Position numbers and translations under genes: made by a program. The notes below the pieces were generated by a model. The model was not told the origin of the DNA and made no database searches. It saw only the letters and a list, made by a program, of their open reading frames with translations. From contig NZ_CANMTH010000004.1 of NCBI RefSeq assembly GCF_947500765.1, forward strand, positions 186,001-250,000: a stretch of DNA of 64,000 nucleotides. Reading direction: 5' to 3'. This stretch comes from an uncultured Formosa sp. (lineage in GTDB: Bacteria; Bacteroidota; Bacteroidia; Flavobacteriales; Flavobacteriaceae). Below, piece by piece: positions 56,111 through 64,000 of this stretch (its first letter is position 1; every line of letters begins with the position of its first letter).

Positions 56111-59100
56111 TTAACCTCTTGTATTATAGGGCGTATTAAGCGTTGTTAGTATTGTAGAAGCGCAATCTCCATCTATAACCGTAAGGAGTAATTTGTATAA
56201 TTTATTGTTGTTTGGGATATCAAGTTCTATTTTTGATTCATTCCCAACATCTAGAATGGTTATAGGATTTCCAAAGGCATCATACTTAATTAACGACCAT
56301 TCAAACTGTATGCCATCTACATCTTTTCCAAACATCCAGTCTTTTTCCTGATTATAAATCATGGCATGATATGTAAACATACGAGCAGTATAAAGTAATC
56401 GAGATGGTTTTAATATATTAATTTTCAAACATTCGGTATTTTTTTCATCAATGTTTAAAGTGTTTAATAATTTAAAATAATCAGATTTAGACCTCCCTTT
56501 TCTATCTATTACTCCATTAAAAGTTACCGTATTAGTACCATACTGGTCTTGCCATTCTGTTAGATAAAAAGAGGTGTTATGTTCTAAACCTATAAGATCT
56601 ACTGCATCTGCAGTGTCAATAGCACTTAATTCGTAATTAATATTAGCGTCTGCCACGTAGTCCAATACACCATCTAAATACTCTGTATTGCTAACTACTA
56701 ACCCCAATACATCTATATTAGGCAAGTATTCCTGAATCAATTTAAAATGATGATAACTTTTACTGTTTACCTCTACATCCAAAATTACAGGGCGTTTAGA
56801 ATCAATATTCTTTATCTTAATGACAAGATTATTTAGCCATAACAGATAGGCTTTGTTCTGATAAAATAATTCTGGTTTATTAAAAATAGTTTTCTGATTT
56901 GATAACACATCATTTTGAATGGACCACGTAATAATATTAGTTCTATGATTATTCTTAGCAATCTTATCGAGAATTTTATTTTCAAGTTGTTTAAGCCTAA
57001 TCGTATCGCGTCTAAAATTTATATTTTCTGGAATCCAAAACCCATAGCTTACGTTTAAATTATAGGCTGCACTTAAGTTTAAAACATTATAATCGTACGT
57101 TGCATTTTCTGTAAACCGTATGGTGTTTAGTCCTAGTTTTTTCATGTTTTCAAAATCTGTAATTAAATTTTGTCGACTTAAAACATGGTAATCTTGATTC
57201 CAAATTCTACCTTTTTTTAAATTAACCCCTTTTATATTAGGTATTAAATTAATATTGGTGTCCTTTTGTTTAGGTTCTAAAACCTGGTCATGATTATTTT
57301 TTTTGTACTGCACTTTATTTTTAAACTCATTTACAGGCACATCGCCTTTAGAGATGGTCCAATCAAAATAACTTGAAGATTCAGTGCCTTCTGGCAAATT
57401 ATTATCCAAATTACTATTAAAATAGACTATAGCACGTATTTCATCAAACTCATAATTTAAGGTATTAAATGCGCTTGAAAACCATTTTCTTTGATTATCG
57501 CCATCCTTTAAAACGCCAAACTCCGAAATCATAACAGGTGTTTCGGGCAAGGTTTTAAAAGCATTATGAAAAGAATCGTATAACTGTTTAAAACTATACC
57601 AATTTTCCGGATCTTTTAATGTTGCATAGTTTAAAATATTAACCCCAAACCAATCTACATATTCCGGACCGGGATAAAATGCTTTTACATTTTTAGCCTT
57701 CCAGGGATTCCAAACCCATATTACCTTTCCTACGCCATTTTCTCTAAAAATATCATGGACATGTCTCCAAGCCTCTTTAAAGGTTGTAGACGCTACTTCG
57801 GTATTATCATACCACGGGTAAAAAGGATTATCGAATTCGTGTGAGTACCTTAAGAACACCGGTTTATTTAACTTTTTTAATTCAAGCGCAAAGGCGTTTA
57901 TATACGTATCTAGGTAACCAGCGATAATTAACGTGTTAACATGCTTATTTTCGGGTACACTATCTAAAAAGGTGTTTAACCAAGGTTCCCATGTAATCAT
58001 GGGGATTGCTCCTTTATTATAAACAGAGTCTAATGTTTTATTAAAAAAACCGGAATCAATAGTTTTATCCCAAGCTATATAAAACGAAATAATATCCATT
58101 TTTTTATCTAATATCTGCTCGACTTCACTAATCTTTTTATCCACCGAAACACCGTTATCTTTATCTGGTGCAAATGCCCCCACATACTTAACATGTTCTA
58201 GTTTCGGTTTTTCATAATCTACACCATGTATTTTTATTTGTTCTTTATCGTATTGCAAAACAACACAGCACACCAAAACAACCGACAGCAAGATTAATGC
58301 CCAATTATTTAAGATTTTAAATACTTTTTCCCGTTTAGTATTGGATATAACTTGTTTTTGCATATCAAGAAAGTCTTCAAAATTTATAAAACTTCTTTTT
58401 TCGTAAGCAAAACTTAAAGTGTAAAGTAGAATACTCGAATTCCATAAAGCAAAAGCAGCCATAAGTATTGAAAACGGAGTAAAATCTGCATATAAGCCAT
58501 AAATTACCGCTATCACGGAAATTATAGCAATGCTTATATTTGGTAAAATGATGCCTAATCGAGTAATCGCTTTATCAGATTTTGGAGTTGGAATATAAAG
58601 CACCTTTTTTCGAATAAAAGTATATAGTACACCTATTAAAAAAACCCACCAGGCACATTGTAATAATAAACCTCCTATAAGATGTACACCTCTTTCATTT
58701 TTATTGATTACCCATTGCTGAACATAGAATCGAATGAGAAGTATACTTGCTAATATCGGACAAACAAGTAATCCAAAATTTAAAATATTCCCTTTCCAAG
58801 GTGTAACTGAAAAAAATAGCGCTATAATAGGAATTATAAAACTTATCATAAACATAAGACCAGACAAGTAATGCAGCGGTAACACCCCATAATGCAACTT
58901 TTGCCGCCAAGTAAATTGTTTAAATAATTTAGGATACACATCTGTTAACAATTCAAAGGTCCCTTTAGACCATTTTAATTGCTGCTGATAGTAAGAGGTT
59001 AATGTTGCTGGAACTAATCCTTTTGTAAAAGATTCAGGGACATATATAGATTTCCATCCTTTAGCATGAAGTAGCATGGCGGTGTGTAGATCTTCAGATA

Positions 59101-59869
59101 ATCCGGGGGCATGCCCGCCTATAGAGTTTAATGCGGCTCGTCTAAATACGCAATTGGCTCCGATGGCATTTACGGTTCCATAAGAATTCATCCCCATCAT
59201 TAAAGGGCCATAAAAGTGAAAGGTTTGTTCTGCCGCGCCTGCTGCGACATTAGACTCTTCAATATTATAATACGCCTGAACGGTCTGCACAAAACCAATA
59301 CCATCGTCTTGGAAATAAGGTATCACTTCTTCTAAAAAATCTTCAGAAGGCACATGGTCGGGATCTAGAATAAGACATAAATCGCCTGTAGCTTGTTGCA
59401 ATGCATTATTTATATTACCCGCTTTTGCATCTATTCTAACGCTTCTAGTGACATGAATTATATCATGCTCTAAACAAAATGTTTTTAAATAATCATCATT
59501 GGCTTCATCGCACAAATAGGTGGTATGAGGGTGTCTCATCTTTTTTATTGCGCGTAACGTTTCGGTAACCATTTCTATGGGTTCTCCTGGAAAATAGGTT
59601 GTTAAAACATCTACAGAAAAGGGTTTTGTAAGCGTTGGTTTTTTAGGAATACTCATATTCCAATAATGGTACCATATATAAAGTACCCTAAAACAATCGA
59701 AACCAATAAGGAGCAGTAACAACACATAGAGGAACACATTATCTATCAGACTTTTATTAGAAAACCAATAAAAGAAATTAATGATGCTTAATAAGCCTAT
59801 AAGAATCATTATTCTTAGCATTATAACCTCCTTTTTATTGGGTGCTTTAAGTTTGTTATTATCTGTCAT
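56111..59869 (-). CDS. GT2 processive synthase fused to a GH26-like and a second glycosidase-like domain
   Basis: A 1252-residue fusion. Two helices (about 20-66) precede a GT2 domain (80-310) with CDEANDD (120-126), DPD (169-171), SED (258-260) and QQQLKW (295-300; Lys instead of Arg in QxxRW). Membrane helices (about 330-540) follow. Next is a periplasmic GH26-like barrel (about 560-860) with acid Glu678 in RYSHEFDNPF and nucleophile Glu783 in ISEFG. A second TIM-barrel (880-1160) has ND at 986-987 where NE is expected, and Glu1105. An Ig-like tail ends it. It is probably an exopolysaccharide synthase with processing domains. It overlaps the start of nothing else and follows the partner gene by an 11-nt overlap. 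Confidence 0.85.
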   Translation of the reverse strand: MTDNNKLKAPNKKEVIMLRIMILIGLLSIINFFYWFSNKSLIDNVFLYVLLLLLIGFDCFRVLYIWYHYWNMSIPKKPTLTKPFSVDVLTTYFPGEPIEMVTETLRAIKKMRHPHTTYLCDEANDDYLKTFCLEHDIIHVTRSVRIDAKAGNINNALQQATGDLCLILDPDHVPSEDFLEEVIPYFQDDGIGFVQTVQAYYNIEESNVAAGAAEQTFHFYGPLMMGMNSYGTVNAIGANCVFRRAALNSIGGHAPGLSEDLHTAMLLHAKGWKSIYVPESFTKGLVPATLTSYYQQQLKWSKGTFELLTDVYPKLFKQFTWRQKLHYGVLPLHYLSGLMFMISFIIPIIALFFSVTPWKGNILNFGLLVCPILASILLIRFYVQQWVINKNERGVHLIGGLLLQCAWWVFLIGVLYTFIRKKVLYIPTPKSDKAITRLGIILPNISIAIISVIAVIYGLYADFTPFSILMAAFALWNSSILLYTLSFAYEKRSFINFEDFLDMQKQVISNTKREKVFKILNNWALILLSVVLVCCVVLQYDKEQIKIHGVDYEKPKLEHVKYVGAFAPDKDNGVSVDKKISEVEQILDKKMDIISFYIAWDKTIDSGFFNKTLDSVYNKGAIPMITWEPWLNTFLDSVPENKHVNTLIIAGYLDTYINAFALELKKLNKPVFLRYSHEFDNPFYPWYDNTEVASTTFKEAWRHVHDIFRENGVGKVIWVWNPWKAKNVKAFYPGPEYVDWFGVNILNYATLKDPENWYSFKQLYDSFHNAFKTLPETPVMISEFGVLKDGDNQRKWFSSAFNTLNYEFDEIRAIVYFNSNLDNNLPEGTESSSYFDWTISKGDVPVNEFKNKVQYKKNNHDQVLEPKQKDTNINLIPNIKGVNLKKGRIWNQDYHVLSRQNLITDFENMKKLGLNTIRFTENATYDYNVLNLSAAYNLNVSYGFWIPENINFRRDTIRLKQLENKILDKIAKNNHRTNIITWSIQNDVLSNQKTIFNKPELFYQNKAYLLWLNNLVIKIKNIDSKRPVILDVEVNSKSYHHFKLIQEYLPNIDVLGLVVSNTEYLDGVLDYVADANINYELSAIDTADAVDLIGLEHNTSFYLTEWQDQYGTNTVTFNGVIDRKGRSKSDYFKLLNTLNIDEKNTECLKINILKPSRLLYTARMFTYHAMIYNQEKDWMFGKDVDGIQFEWSLIKYDAFGNPITILDVGNESKIELDIPNNNKLYKLLLTVIDGDCASTILTTLNTPYNTRG

Positions 59870-61211
59870 CTAATACGTAAAACGGAATATTGGCTGTTGA
59901 AAAATTATTGTGGGTATCATAAACATACGCAAACAAGCGATAAGGCCCCGCTTTCTTAGGAACAACAAAACGTGTGGTATAACCTTTGCCAATTTCATCT
60001 ATTTGAAATGTATTTAAAGACGTCTCATAGATCCATTCTTGATTGCCCCACCCTTCTTTATATAGTTCCCATTTATAAACTAGGGTTGTATCCTGTACAT
60101 CTTGCACACGAATTTGTGCTTTTACAGTATCCTTTGGTTTCAGTATAATGGGCTCTTGGTCTGTCTTCCCTTTTAAGACCATGCCATCTACCTGAGGCGG
60201 TAATGGTATTGCATGATCTGATATACGCCATAGCGCCTGTAAATCATAGAATGTTTGCGACTTTCGCCCAGCTGCATCAAAAATATTAAACCATGTTGGC
60301 GTACCTTCTATTTTTGTGCCCCAATAAAAAGCCAAACTACCAAGACTTAAATCATCGTTTTGTATATAATCTTCATATCGCTGTTTGTAAACGGCTCCCT
60401 TTTGGGTACTATTTAACTCTAGAATTGCTTTCCACTCATTTTCTGTAGATTCCCAAGGGCCATTAATACCCCACTCACTTACATAATACGGAATGGGTTC
60501 TGTGACTAAAGAAATTTTTAAGTTTAAGGCGTTTAAATCTTTAAGATTACTAAATACATTAAACCCCAAAACATCTATATTTGGAGAATGTAAATAGATT
60601 CCTAAGGTTTGCCCTCTAGATGTTCCACTTATAGTCGTTCCTACAAGATGGTTTGGATCTTCTAGATGGATAACATCTATTAACGCGTTAAATGTGTTTA
60701 TAAAGTTATTCTTTTTAGTAACTAGCGGATAATTTAACTCATTCCCTAGATTCCAAATTAATAATGCCGGATGATTTTTATGTGTATTTACAAACCGTTT
60801 AACATCTTTTTGCACTTGCACACAATACGATTCTTCTTTATATGGATTATAAGATTTTCCATATATAGGTAACGGTATATCTACAATAACAGCCAAATTA
60901 TAGTGCTGTGCTTCATCTAAAACACGAGCGATATTAGTGGTATCGTACACTCTTACTGTATTCCCCCCTATTTCGGCTAATGCTTTAAAATACGACGTTC
61001 CAGATACCCCTTTAATATAAAAAGGAGATCCATGGCGTATAAGTTGTTTACCTGTGGGTGTGTTTTGCAGATATACACTTTTTGTTATATCTACATTATA
61101 AGTTCTTGAATAATTAAAATATAACAGAATGACTACAACAAGAAATCCAATTAAAACTATACCATAAAAATATTTTCTCATAAATCCGTTTAACGTGCTA
61201 CCACTAAACAA
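59859..61211 (-). CDS. Membrane-anchored glycosidase-like protein (TIM barrel plus Ig-like domain)
   Basis: A 450-residue protein. One helix (about 16-31) anchors a periplasmic TIM barrel (about 45-335) with acid Glu158 in LIWNLGNELNYP and nucleophile Glu246 in YYVSEWGINGPW, a GH2/GH5-clan pattern. An Ig-like domain follows (340-450). Met11 (61181) gives a more usual anchor start (MRKYFYGIVL); the longer start is listed. It overlaps the GT2 fusion gene by 11 nt. It probably trims or transfers the polymer made by that synthase; transglycosylase action is possible. Confidence 0.82.
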   Translation of the reverse strand: MFSGSTLNGFMRKYFYGIVLIGFLVVVILLYFNYSRTYNVDITKSVYLQNTPTGKQLIRHGSPFYIKGVSGTSYFKALAEIGGNTVRVYDTTNIARVLDEAQHYNLAVIVDIPLPIYGKSYNPYKEESYCVQVQKDVKRFVNTHKNHPALLIWNLGNELNYPLVTKKNNFINTFNALIDVIHLEDPNHLVGTTISGTSRGQTLGIYLHSPNIDVLGFNVFSNLKDLNALNLKISLVTEPIPYYVSEWGINGPWESTENEWKAILELNSTQKGAVYKQRYEDYIQNDDLSLGSLAFYWGTKIEGTPTWFNIFDAAGRKSQTFYDLQALWRISDHAIPLPPQVDGMVLKGKTDQEPIILKPKDTVKAQIRVQDVQDTTLVYKWELYKEGWGNQEWIYETSLNTFQIDEIGKGYTTRFVVPKKAGPYRLFAYVYDTHNNFSTANIPFYVLDDR

Positions 61212-61268
61212 TTTAAAGAATAATTTCTTTTACACATAGCTATTACAGTTAAACTACTAAAAATTATA

Positions 61269-61290
61269 GATTAAAAGCGTGCTTTTAATC
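61269..61290. repeat. Perfect inverted repeat
   Basis: Two 10-bp arms, GATTAAAAGC and GCTTTTAATC, lie 2 nt apart. No T-run follows on either strand, so a terminator is unlikely; it may be an operator or a decayed element. Confidence 0.5.
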
Positions 61291-61331
61291 TCAGTATATA
61301 ATTAGCTTGATTTAGTAAACTTTTTTCATCA

Positions 61332-61403
61332 AGTGGTTCTAATTATCTATTCAACCCAATAAGTAACTAAATCAATTGAATTTGTAATGTAATTCAAGAT
61401 GCA
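61332..61403. repeat. Diverged intergenic repeat, copy A
   Basis: Shares AGTGGTTCTAATTAT, TTCAA, ATCAATT, AATTTGTAAT and GATGCA, in the same order, with copy B at 62637-62723. Includes a small stem TTGAATT/AATTCAA (61376-61382 with 61391-61397). Its right part overlaps the ACT-domain remnant. Not a known IS end or attC as far as I can see. Confidence 0.55.
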
Positions 61404-61605
61404 ATAAATTCATAATTTAAATTAAGGACATCTGCTTTTGTCTCTCAATTACAACAGTTGTTCCTTCTAGTTCTTTGAATTCACAAATAGTATCACTCCT
61501 ATCAATCTTACTCAAATCTTTTACAGTTAAAAAAACATATTATCCATCGTTTAGTTTTGATGTCATTCCTTTTAATAATTGGGATAAATTTGTTTCTTCG
61601 GCCAT
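61390..61605 (-). pseudogene. ACT-domain protein remnant
   Basis: Reads MAEETNLSQLLKGMTSKLN, then DG, a TAA stop at codon 22 (61542-61540) where the family has Glu, and then [16 protein letters not shown] and [19 protein letters not shown] one-base loss near 61436 shifts the frame to [13 protein letters not shown], followed by TGA (61396-61394) in place of Trp. The second half of the usual about 130-residue protein is missing. It shows at least three lesions, so it is a clear pseudogene. Confidence 0.8.
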
Positions 61606-61769
61606 TTTATTATGTTTATTAGAAAAAAACTTTAATTTTTTTTTCGTCTTTATCTATTTACTTTTCCTAAAAAAAAGAAATACTGAAAACGGTAACTTTT
61701 GATAATATGAATGATTTCAATAAAATAGATCAAGCATCGTATTCTTAAAACCATATTCACTTATTTAAT

Positions 61770-62282
61770 TCATTCTAAAATATTTTTAAAATCTAATAGC
61801 CTCCCATTATTAAGAGGGAAACCAGTCGAACTTCCTATAATAAATTCACAGGTATCTGACTCACCAGGTTTTGTTGAGATAAATACATAAATTTCATTTG
61901 GCAAAACATCATCCTCCCCTTTACTACTTTCATTTATAAAATTTACAATAGTTTGCCTTCTAAGAAACTCATTATAAATCTCTTTAACCACATATCCTCC
62001 AGAAGACAATTGATAAACAGTCGTTTTATTTTTTGAAGGTATAATTAAAGCAGCATAAGAATAATATACTTCACCATGACCAGAAACTAAAAAGTAATAT
62101 GATTCAGAATTAATTGTTGGGTTATACCCCTCCATGTCGACCATAAAGTTTAAATGATTGTATAAATCATTGATTTCAGTATTAAAATCTTCATTTTCTG
62201 AGCATTTTAATCTTGTATTTTGTCCATAAGCAAAAGAGAAAACCAAGAATATACTAAATAATACTATCTTATTTATTTTCAT
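61770..62282 (-). CDS. Secreted protein of unknown function
   Basis: A 170-residue protein with a signal peptide (1-20, ending FAYGQ). The mature part has two Cys (LKCSENED, DTCEFIIG) that might pair. No family was recognised. It sits 50 nt downstream of another small unknown gene in a degraded accessory region. It is probably real because of the clean signal peptide. Confidence 0.65.
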   Translation of the reverse strand: MKINKIVLFSIFLVFSFAYGQNTRLKCSENEDFNTEINDLYNHLNFMVDMEGYNPTINSESYYFLVSGHGEVYYSYAALIIPSKNKTTVYQLSSGGYVVKEIYNEFLRRQTIVNFINESSKGEDDVLPNEIYVFISTKPGESDTCEFIIGSSTGFPLNNGRLLDFKNILE

Positions 62283-62332
62283 TATTCTAAAATTATTAAT
62301 AAAGACGGCCTATATATAAGAAGTAATCACAC

Positions 62333-62608
62333 TTAATATTTTTTTAAACCATTATTAATTCTGCCTAAATAAAGAAGTAAATCTTTATCTATTACTTTAG
62401 AATTATCTAATAAAGATTCTATAATTTTTTCAGAAATTTCAAGAAATTCCTTATCTGCATCTTCTAAATTTTTACCACATTTTATAATCTCGATAAAAAA
62501 TAATTCTGCTGATCCTTTTTTATCTTCGTTATTAGCAATTGCCATAATTTCTGAAAAACTCTTGTCTTTATATTGCTTTCCAAATTCTTCAATATCGATT
62601 TCAGTCAT
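62333..62608 (-). CDS. Small hypothetical protein
   Basis: A 91-residue, acidic and largely helical protein (IEEFGKQYKDKSFSEIMAIA, LEISEKIIESLLDNS). The composition and size resemble immunity or antitoxin-like proteins, but nothing specific supports that. It starts about 28 nt from repeat copy B, which may lie in its promoter region. Confidence 0.55.
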   Translation of the reverse strand: MTEIDIEEFGKQYKDKSFSEIMAIANNEDKKGSAELFFIEIIKCGKNLEDADKEFLEISEKIIESLLDNSKVIDKDLLLYLGRINNGLKKY

Positions 62609-62636
62609 TATTTTTTATTTTAAATTATCCTTATTT

Positions 62637-62723
62637 AGTGGTTCTAATTATTTATTCAATACAATAAACTAATAAAAAAAGCTCCGTATCAATTAAATTT
62701 GTAATCTTAATTTGATTGATGCA
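62637..62723. repeat. Diverged intergenic repeat, copy B
   Basis: Counterpart of copy A with an extra 15 nt or so in the middle. Its right part forms a larger stem, ATCAATTAAATT (62688-62699) with AATTTGATTGAT (62709-62720), 11 of 12 positions paired. In copy A the equivalent arms are shorter but keep the pairing. Confidence 0.55.
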
Positions 62724-62780
62724 TATATGTTTTGAAGAATAAATTTCTTTTTTATCTCTATTCTTTATTAACTCATATAA

Positions 62781-63296
62781 TTAGTATTTAAGAAACATGA
62801 TGTGATTTGGATTTGATCGTGTTTCGGATATTTTGAAATTATATTTTCCTACAATTTTAAATCCCATTTTAGTATAAAAATTTATAGCTTTTTGATTTTC
62901 TATCCAAGCAGCCAGCCAAATACCGTTCTGATCTTCATTTTTTGACAATTGAATATTAAAATCGAATAATTTTGAACCTAATTTTTGTCCATGAAATGCT
63001 TCTAAAAGATATAGTCTATCAAGCTTTGTTATGTTTAAATCATTTATGTCTTTATTAGGTGTATTTAATTCAATCTTTGAAAACCCAACAACTTTATCAT
63101 TGAAATAGATAATATGATATTGTATTTTAGTGTTTTCAAACTCTTTAGAGATACTCTTCTGAGTTTACGTTTTTGATATAAAACTATTAAGATCTTTTGT
63201 TGATGCGTTATGTCCGTGAGATTCTAGAAATGCTTTTTTTCCAATTTTAGAAATTAGTTCAGAATGTTCAATACTTGCTTTTACTATTTTAATCAT
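62781..63296 (-). pseudogene. GNAT N-acetyltransferase with an internal stop
   Basis: 172 codons read as a GNAT: MIKIVKASIEHSELISKIG, DRLYLLEAFHGQKLGSKLFD (acetyl-CoA loop) and IENQKAINFYTKMGFKIVG (C-terminal signature). Codon 44 (63167-63165) is TAA where a Tyr codon is expected. It is otherwise intact, so it could be a recent nonsense mutation or a sequencing error. No intact downstream start restores the N-terminal strand. Confidence 0.85.
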
Positions 63297-63389
63297 TAGT
63301 TTAATTTATAATATTTTTTACTCTCATTCTTTAAAATTAGTAAGGGTTTGTGTTTAAATTATTCATGAATTCTAGGCATATATTTTTAA

Positions 63390-64000
63390 CTAAATGCTAT
63401 TAATTAATTTCACAATAAGTACATTGTCAATGCCTTCAAATTCAGGATTCAGCACTAGCCAGCCTTTATAGTTTACTTTATAAGGTTCTGTATATACTCC
63501 TGTAAGAGGATTAAACCATTGTATTTGCAATTTTTCAGATTTAGGCAAACCTTTTACAGCTAACGCACTATTATCTTTAGGCACGTAATATACATATTCT
63601 CCGTCTTTATTATTCGCTAGACAATAGCCGCTTGAACTATATCGATCACTCGGTTTAAGCTTCTCGAAGTTAATTTTATCTAGAAACTCATGTAAATATT
63701 TATAGTATTCAAATTTTGGCTGAATCTTGACATCCTCTGAAAAAGGGTCATATATTACTATATTCCATGCCGTTCCTTGCCAATAATAACTAGTATAAGT
63801 TCCGGCAAAAGCACATTTATAATTTCTTTCTATACCCGACCTTGGGTTATTGTAATTACTATCGAGAAAAATATCATATTCACACTCTTCATAAGCACCA
63901 TTTTCTAAATTAATAATTGGTTTATTAGGATATCGTTCTTTCAGCTCAAGCATTTTATTATAGATATTTGAATGCCAAAATTGTGCTGAAATAATATCAA
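63390..64000 (-). CDS. Glycoside hydrolase, apiosidase-like (DUF4038-type), C-terminal part
   Basis: The frame stays open to the window edge, so only the C-terminal 203 codons are seen. Recognisable are KPIINLENGAYEECEYD with the putative catalytic Glu, and the barrel-end stretch CAFAGTYTSYYWQGTAWNIV. The tail resembles the putative collagen-binding C-terminal domain found behind DUF4038 barrels (LQIQWFNPLTGVYTEP, WLVLNPEFEG). It would act on plant or algal glycans. The family call is tentative. Confidence 0.7.
   Translation of the reverse strand, partial: DIISAQFWHSNIYNKMLELKERYPNKPIINLENGAYEECEYDIFLDSNYNNPRSGIERNYKCAFAGTYTSYYWQGTAWNIVIYDPFSEDVKIQPKFEYYKYLHEFLDKINFEKLKPSDRYSSSGYCLANNKDGEYVYYVPKDNSALAVKGLPKSEKLQIQWFNPLTGVYTEPYKVNYKGWLVLNPEFEGIDNVLIVKLINSI

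Larger units (their letters stand above)
61212..61769. other. Degraded intergenic region
   Basis: 558 nt without an intact gene. It contains a perfect inverted repeat, GATTAAAAGC (61269-61278) with GCTTTTAATC (61281-61290), one copy of the diverged repeat (61332-61403) and the ACT-domain remnant (61390-61605). The open frame on the plus strand at 61475-61702 is antisense to that remnant and is not called. Confidence 0.6.

Noticed and set aside
61475..61702. 75-residue plus-strand open frame
   Set aside because: It lies antisense to the ACT-domain remnant, is low-complexity Phe/Leu-rich, and has no promoter or family resemblance.
62333..62608. Toxin-antitoxin or immunity role for the 91-residue protein
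   Set aside because: Only size and acidity suggest it; no toxin partner was recognised nearby.
61332..62723. Integron attC sites considered for the repeat pair with cassette-like small genes
   Set aside because: No GTTRRRY/RYYYAAC core pair at the ends and no integrase in the window; the arms do not form the usual attC structure.

Overview
The window is AT-rich chromosomal DNA from a member of Bacteroidota, most likely family Flavobacteriaceae. The signs are a Bacteroidota tmRNA tag (GENNYALAA), promoters of the TTTG-N18/19-TAnnTTTG type, almost no Shine-Dalgarno sequences (rpsU is the notable exception), CarboxypepD_reg-like/TonB outer-membrane proteins, a GLPGLI protein, and DUF2851. No rRNA, CRISPR array, insertion sequence or integrase was seen.

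1-7.1 kb is core information processing, all on the minus strand. In transcript order it reads rpsU, xerC, hpf, four tRNAs (Thr-TGT, Tyr-GTA, Gly-TCC, Thr-GGT), tuf, tRNA-Trp, secE, nusG, rplK, rplA, rplJ, rplL and the 5' end of rpoB. 7.1-28.4 kb is a mixed housekeeping and envelope region: acyl-CoA dehydrogenase, AGCS symporter, PspC protein, DUF2851, an outer-membrane barrel next to a GLPGLI protein, a LolC/E-type permease divergent from a NamZ-like lipoprotein, a cysteine-cluster protein, a methyltransferase, and a barrel plus a giant TPR protein.

28.5-42.3 kb begins with ftsE and continues as a surface-polysaccharide cluster. It has several glycosyltransferases, an FdtA-like ketoisomerase and a DegT aminotransferase (probably for a dTDP-3-amino sugar), a Wzx-type flippase, a FemAB-like acyltransferase, and an MBOAT/SGNH pair for O-acylation. 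42.3-55.3 kb returns to housekeeping and uptake: typA, kdsA, a META lipoprotein, and a five-gene TonB receptor/DUF4198/small membrane proteins/PepSY operon that looks like siderophore-iron uptake.

55.3-55.9 kb is an RNA locus. A sigma-54-type promoter and a Bacteroidota housekeeping promoter precede a folded 80-nt RNA element (Flavo-1-like) and ssrA (tmRNA) with its terminator. From ssrA to the right edge the content looks accessory: a two-gene operon encoding a 1252-residue GT2-GH26-GH fusion and a membrane-anchored glycosidase-like partner, then small unknown genes, two pseudogenes (ACT-domain and GNAT), a diverged intergenic repeat, and the C-terminal part of a DUF4038-like glycosidase running off the edge.

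The most interesting candidates are the synthase-glycosidase fusion operon at 56-61 kb, the structured RNA and sigma-54 site upstream of ssrA, and the exceptional Shine-Dalgarno sequence of rpsU. All functional calls rest on reading motifs by eye; no database search was run.
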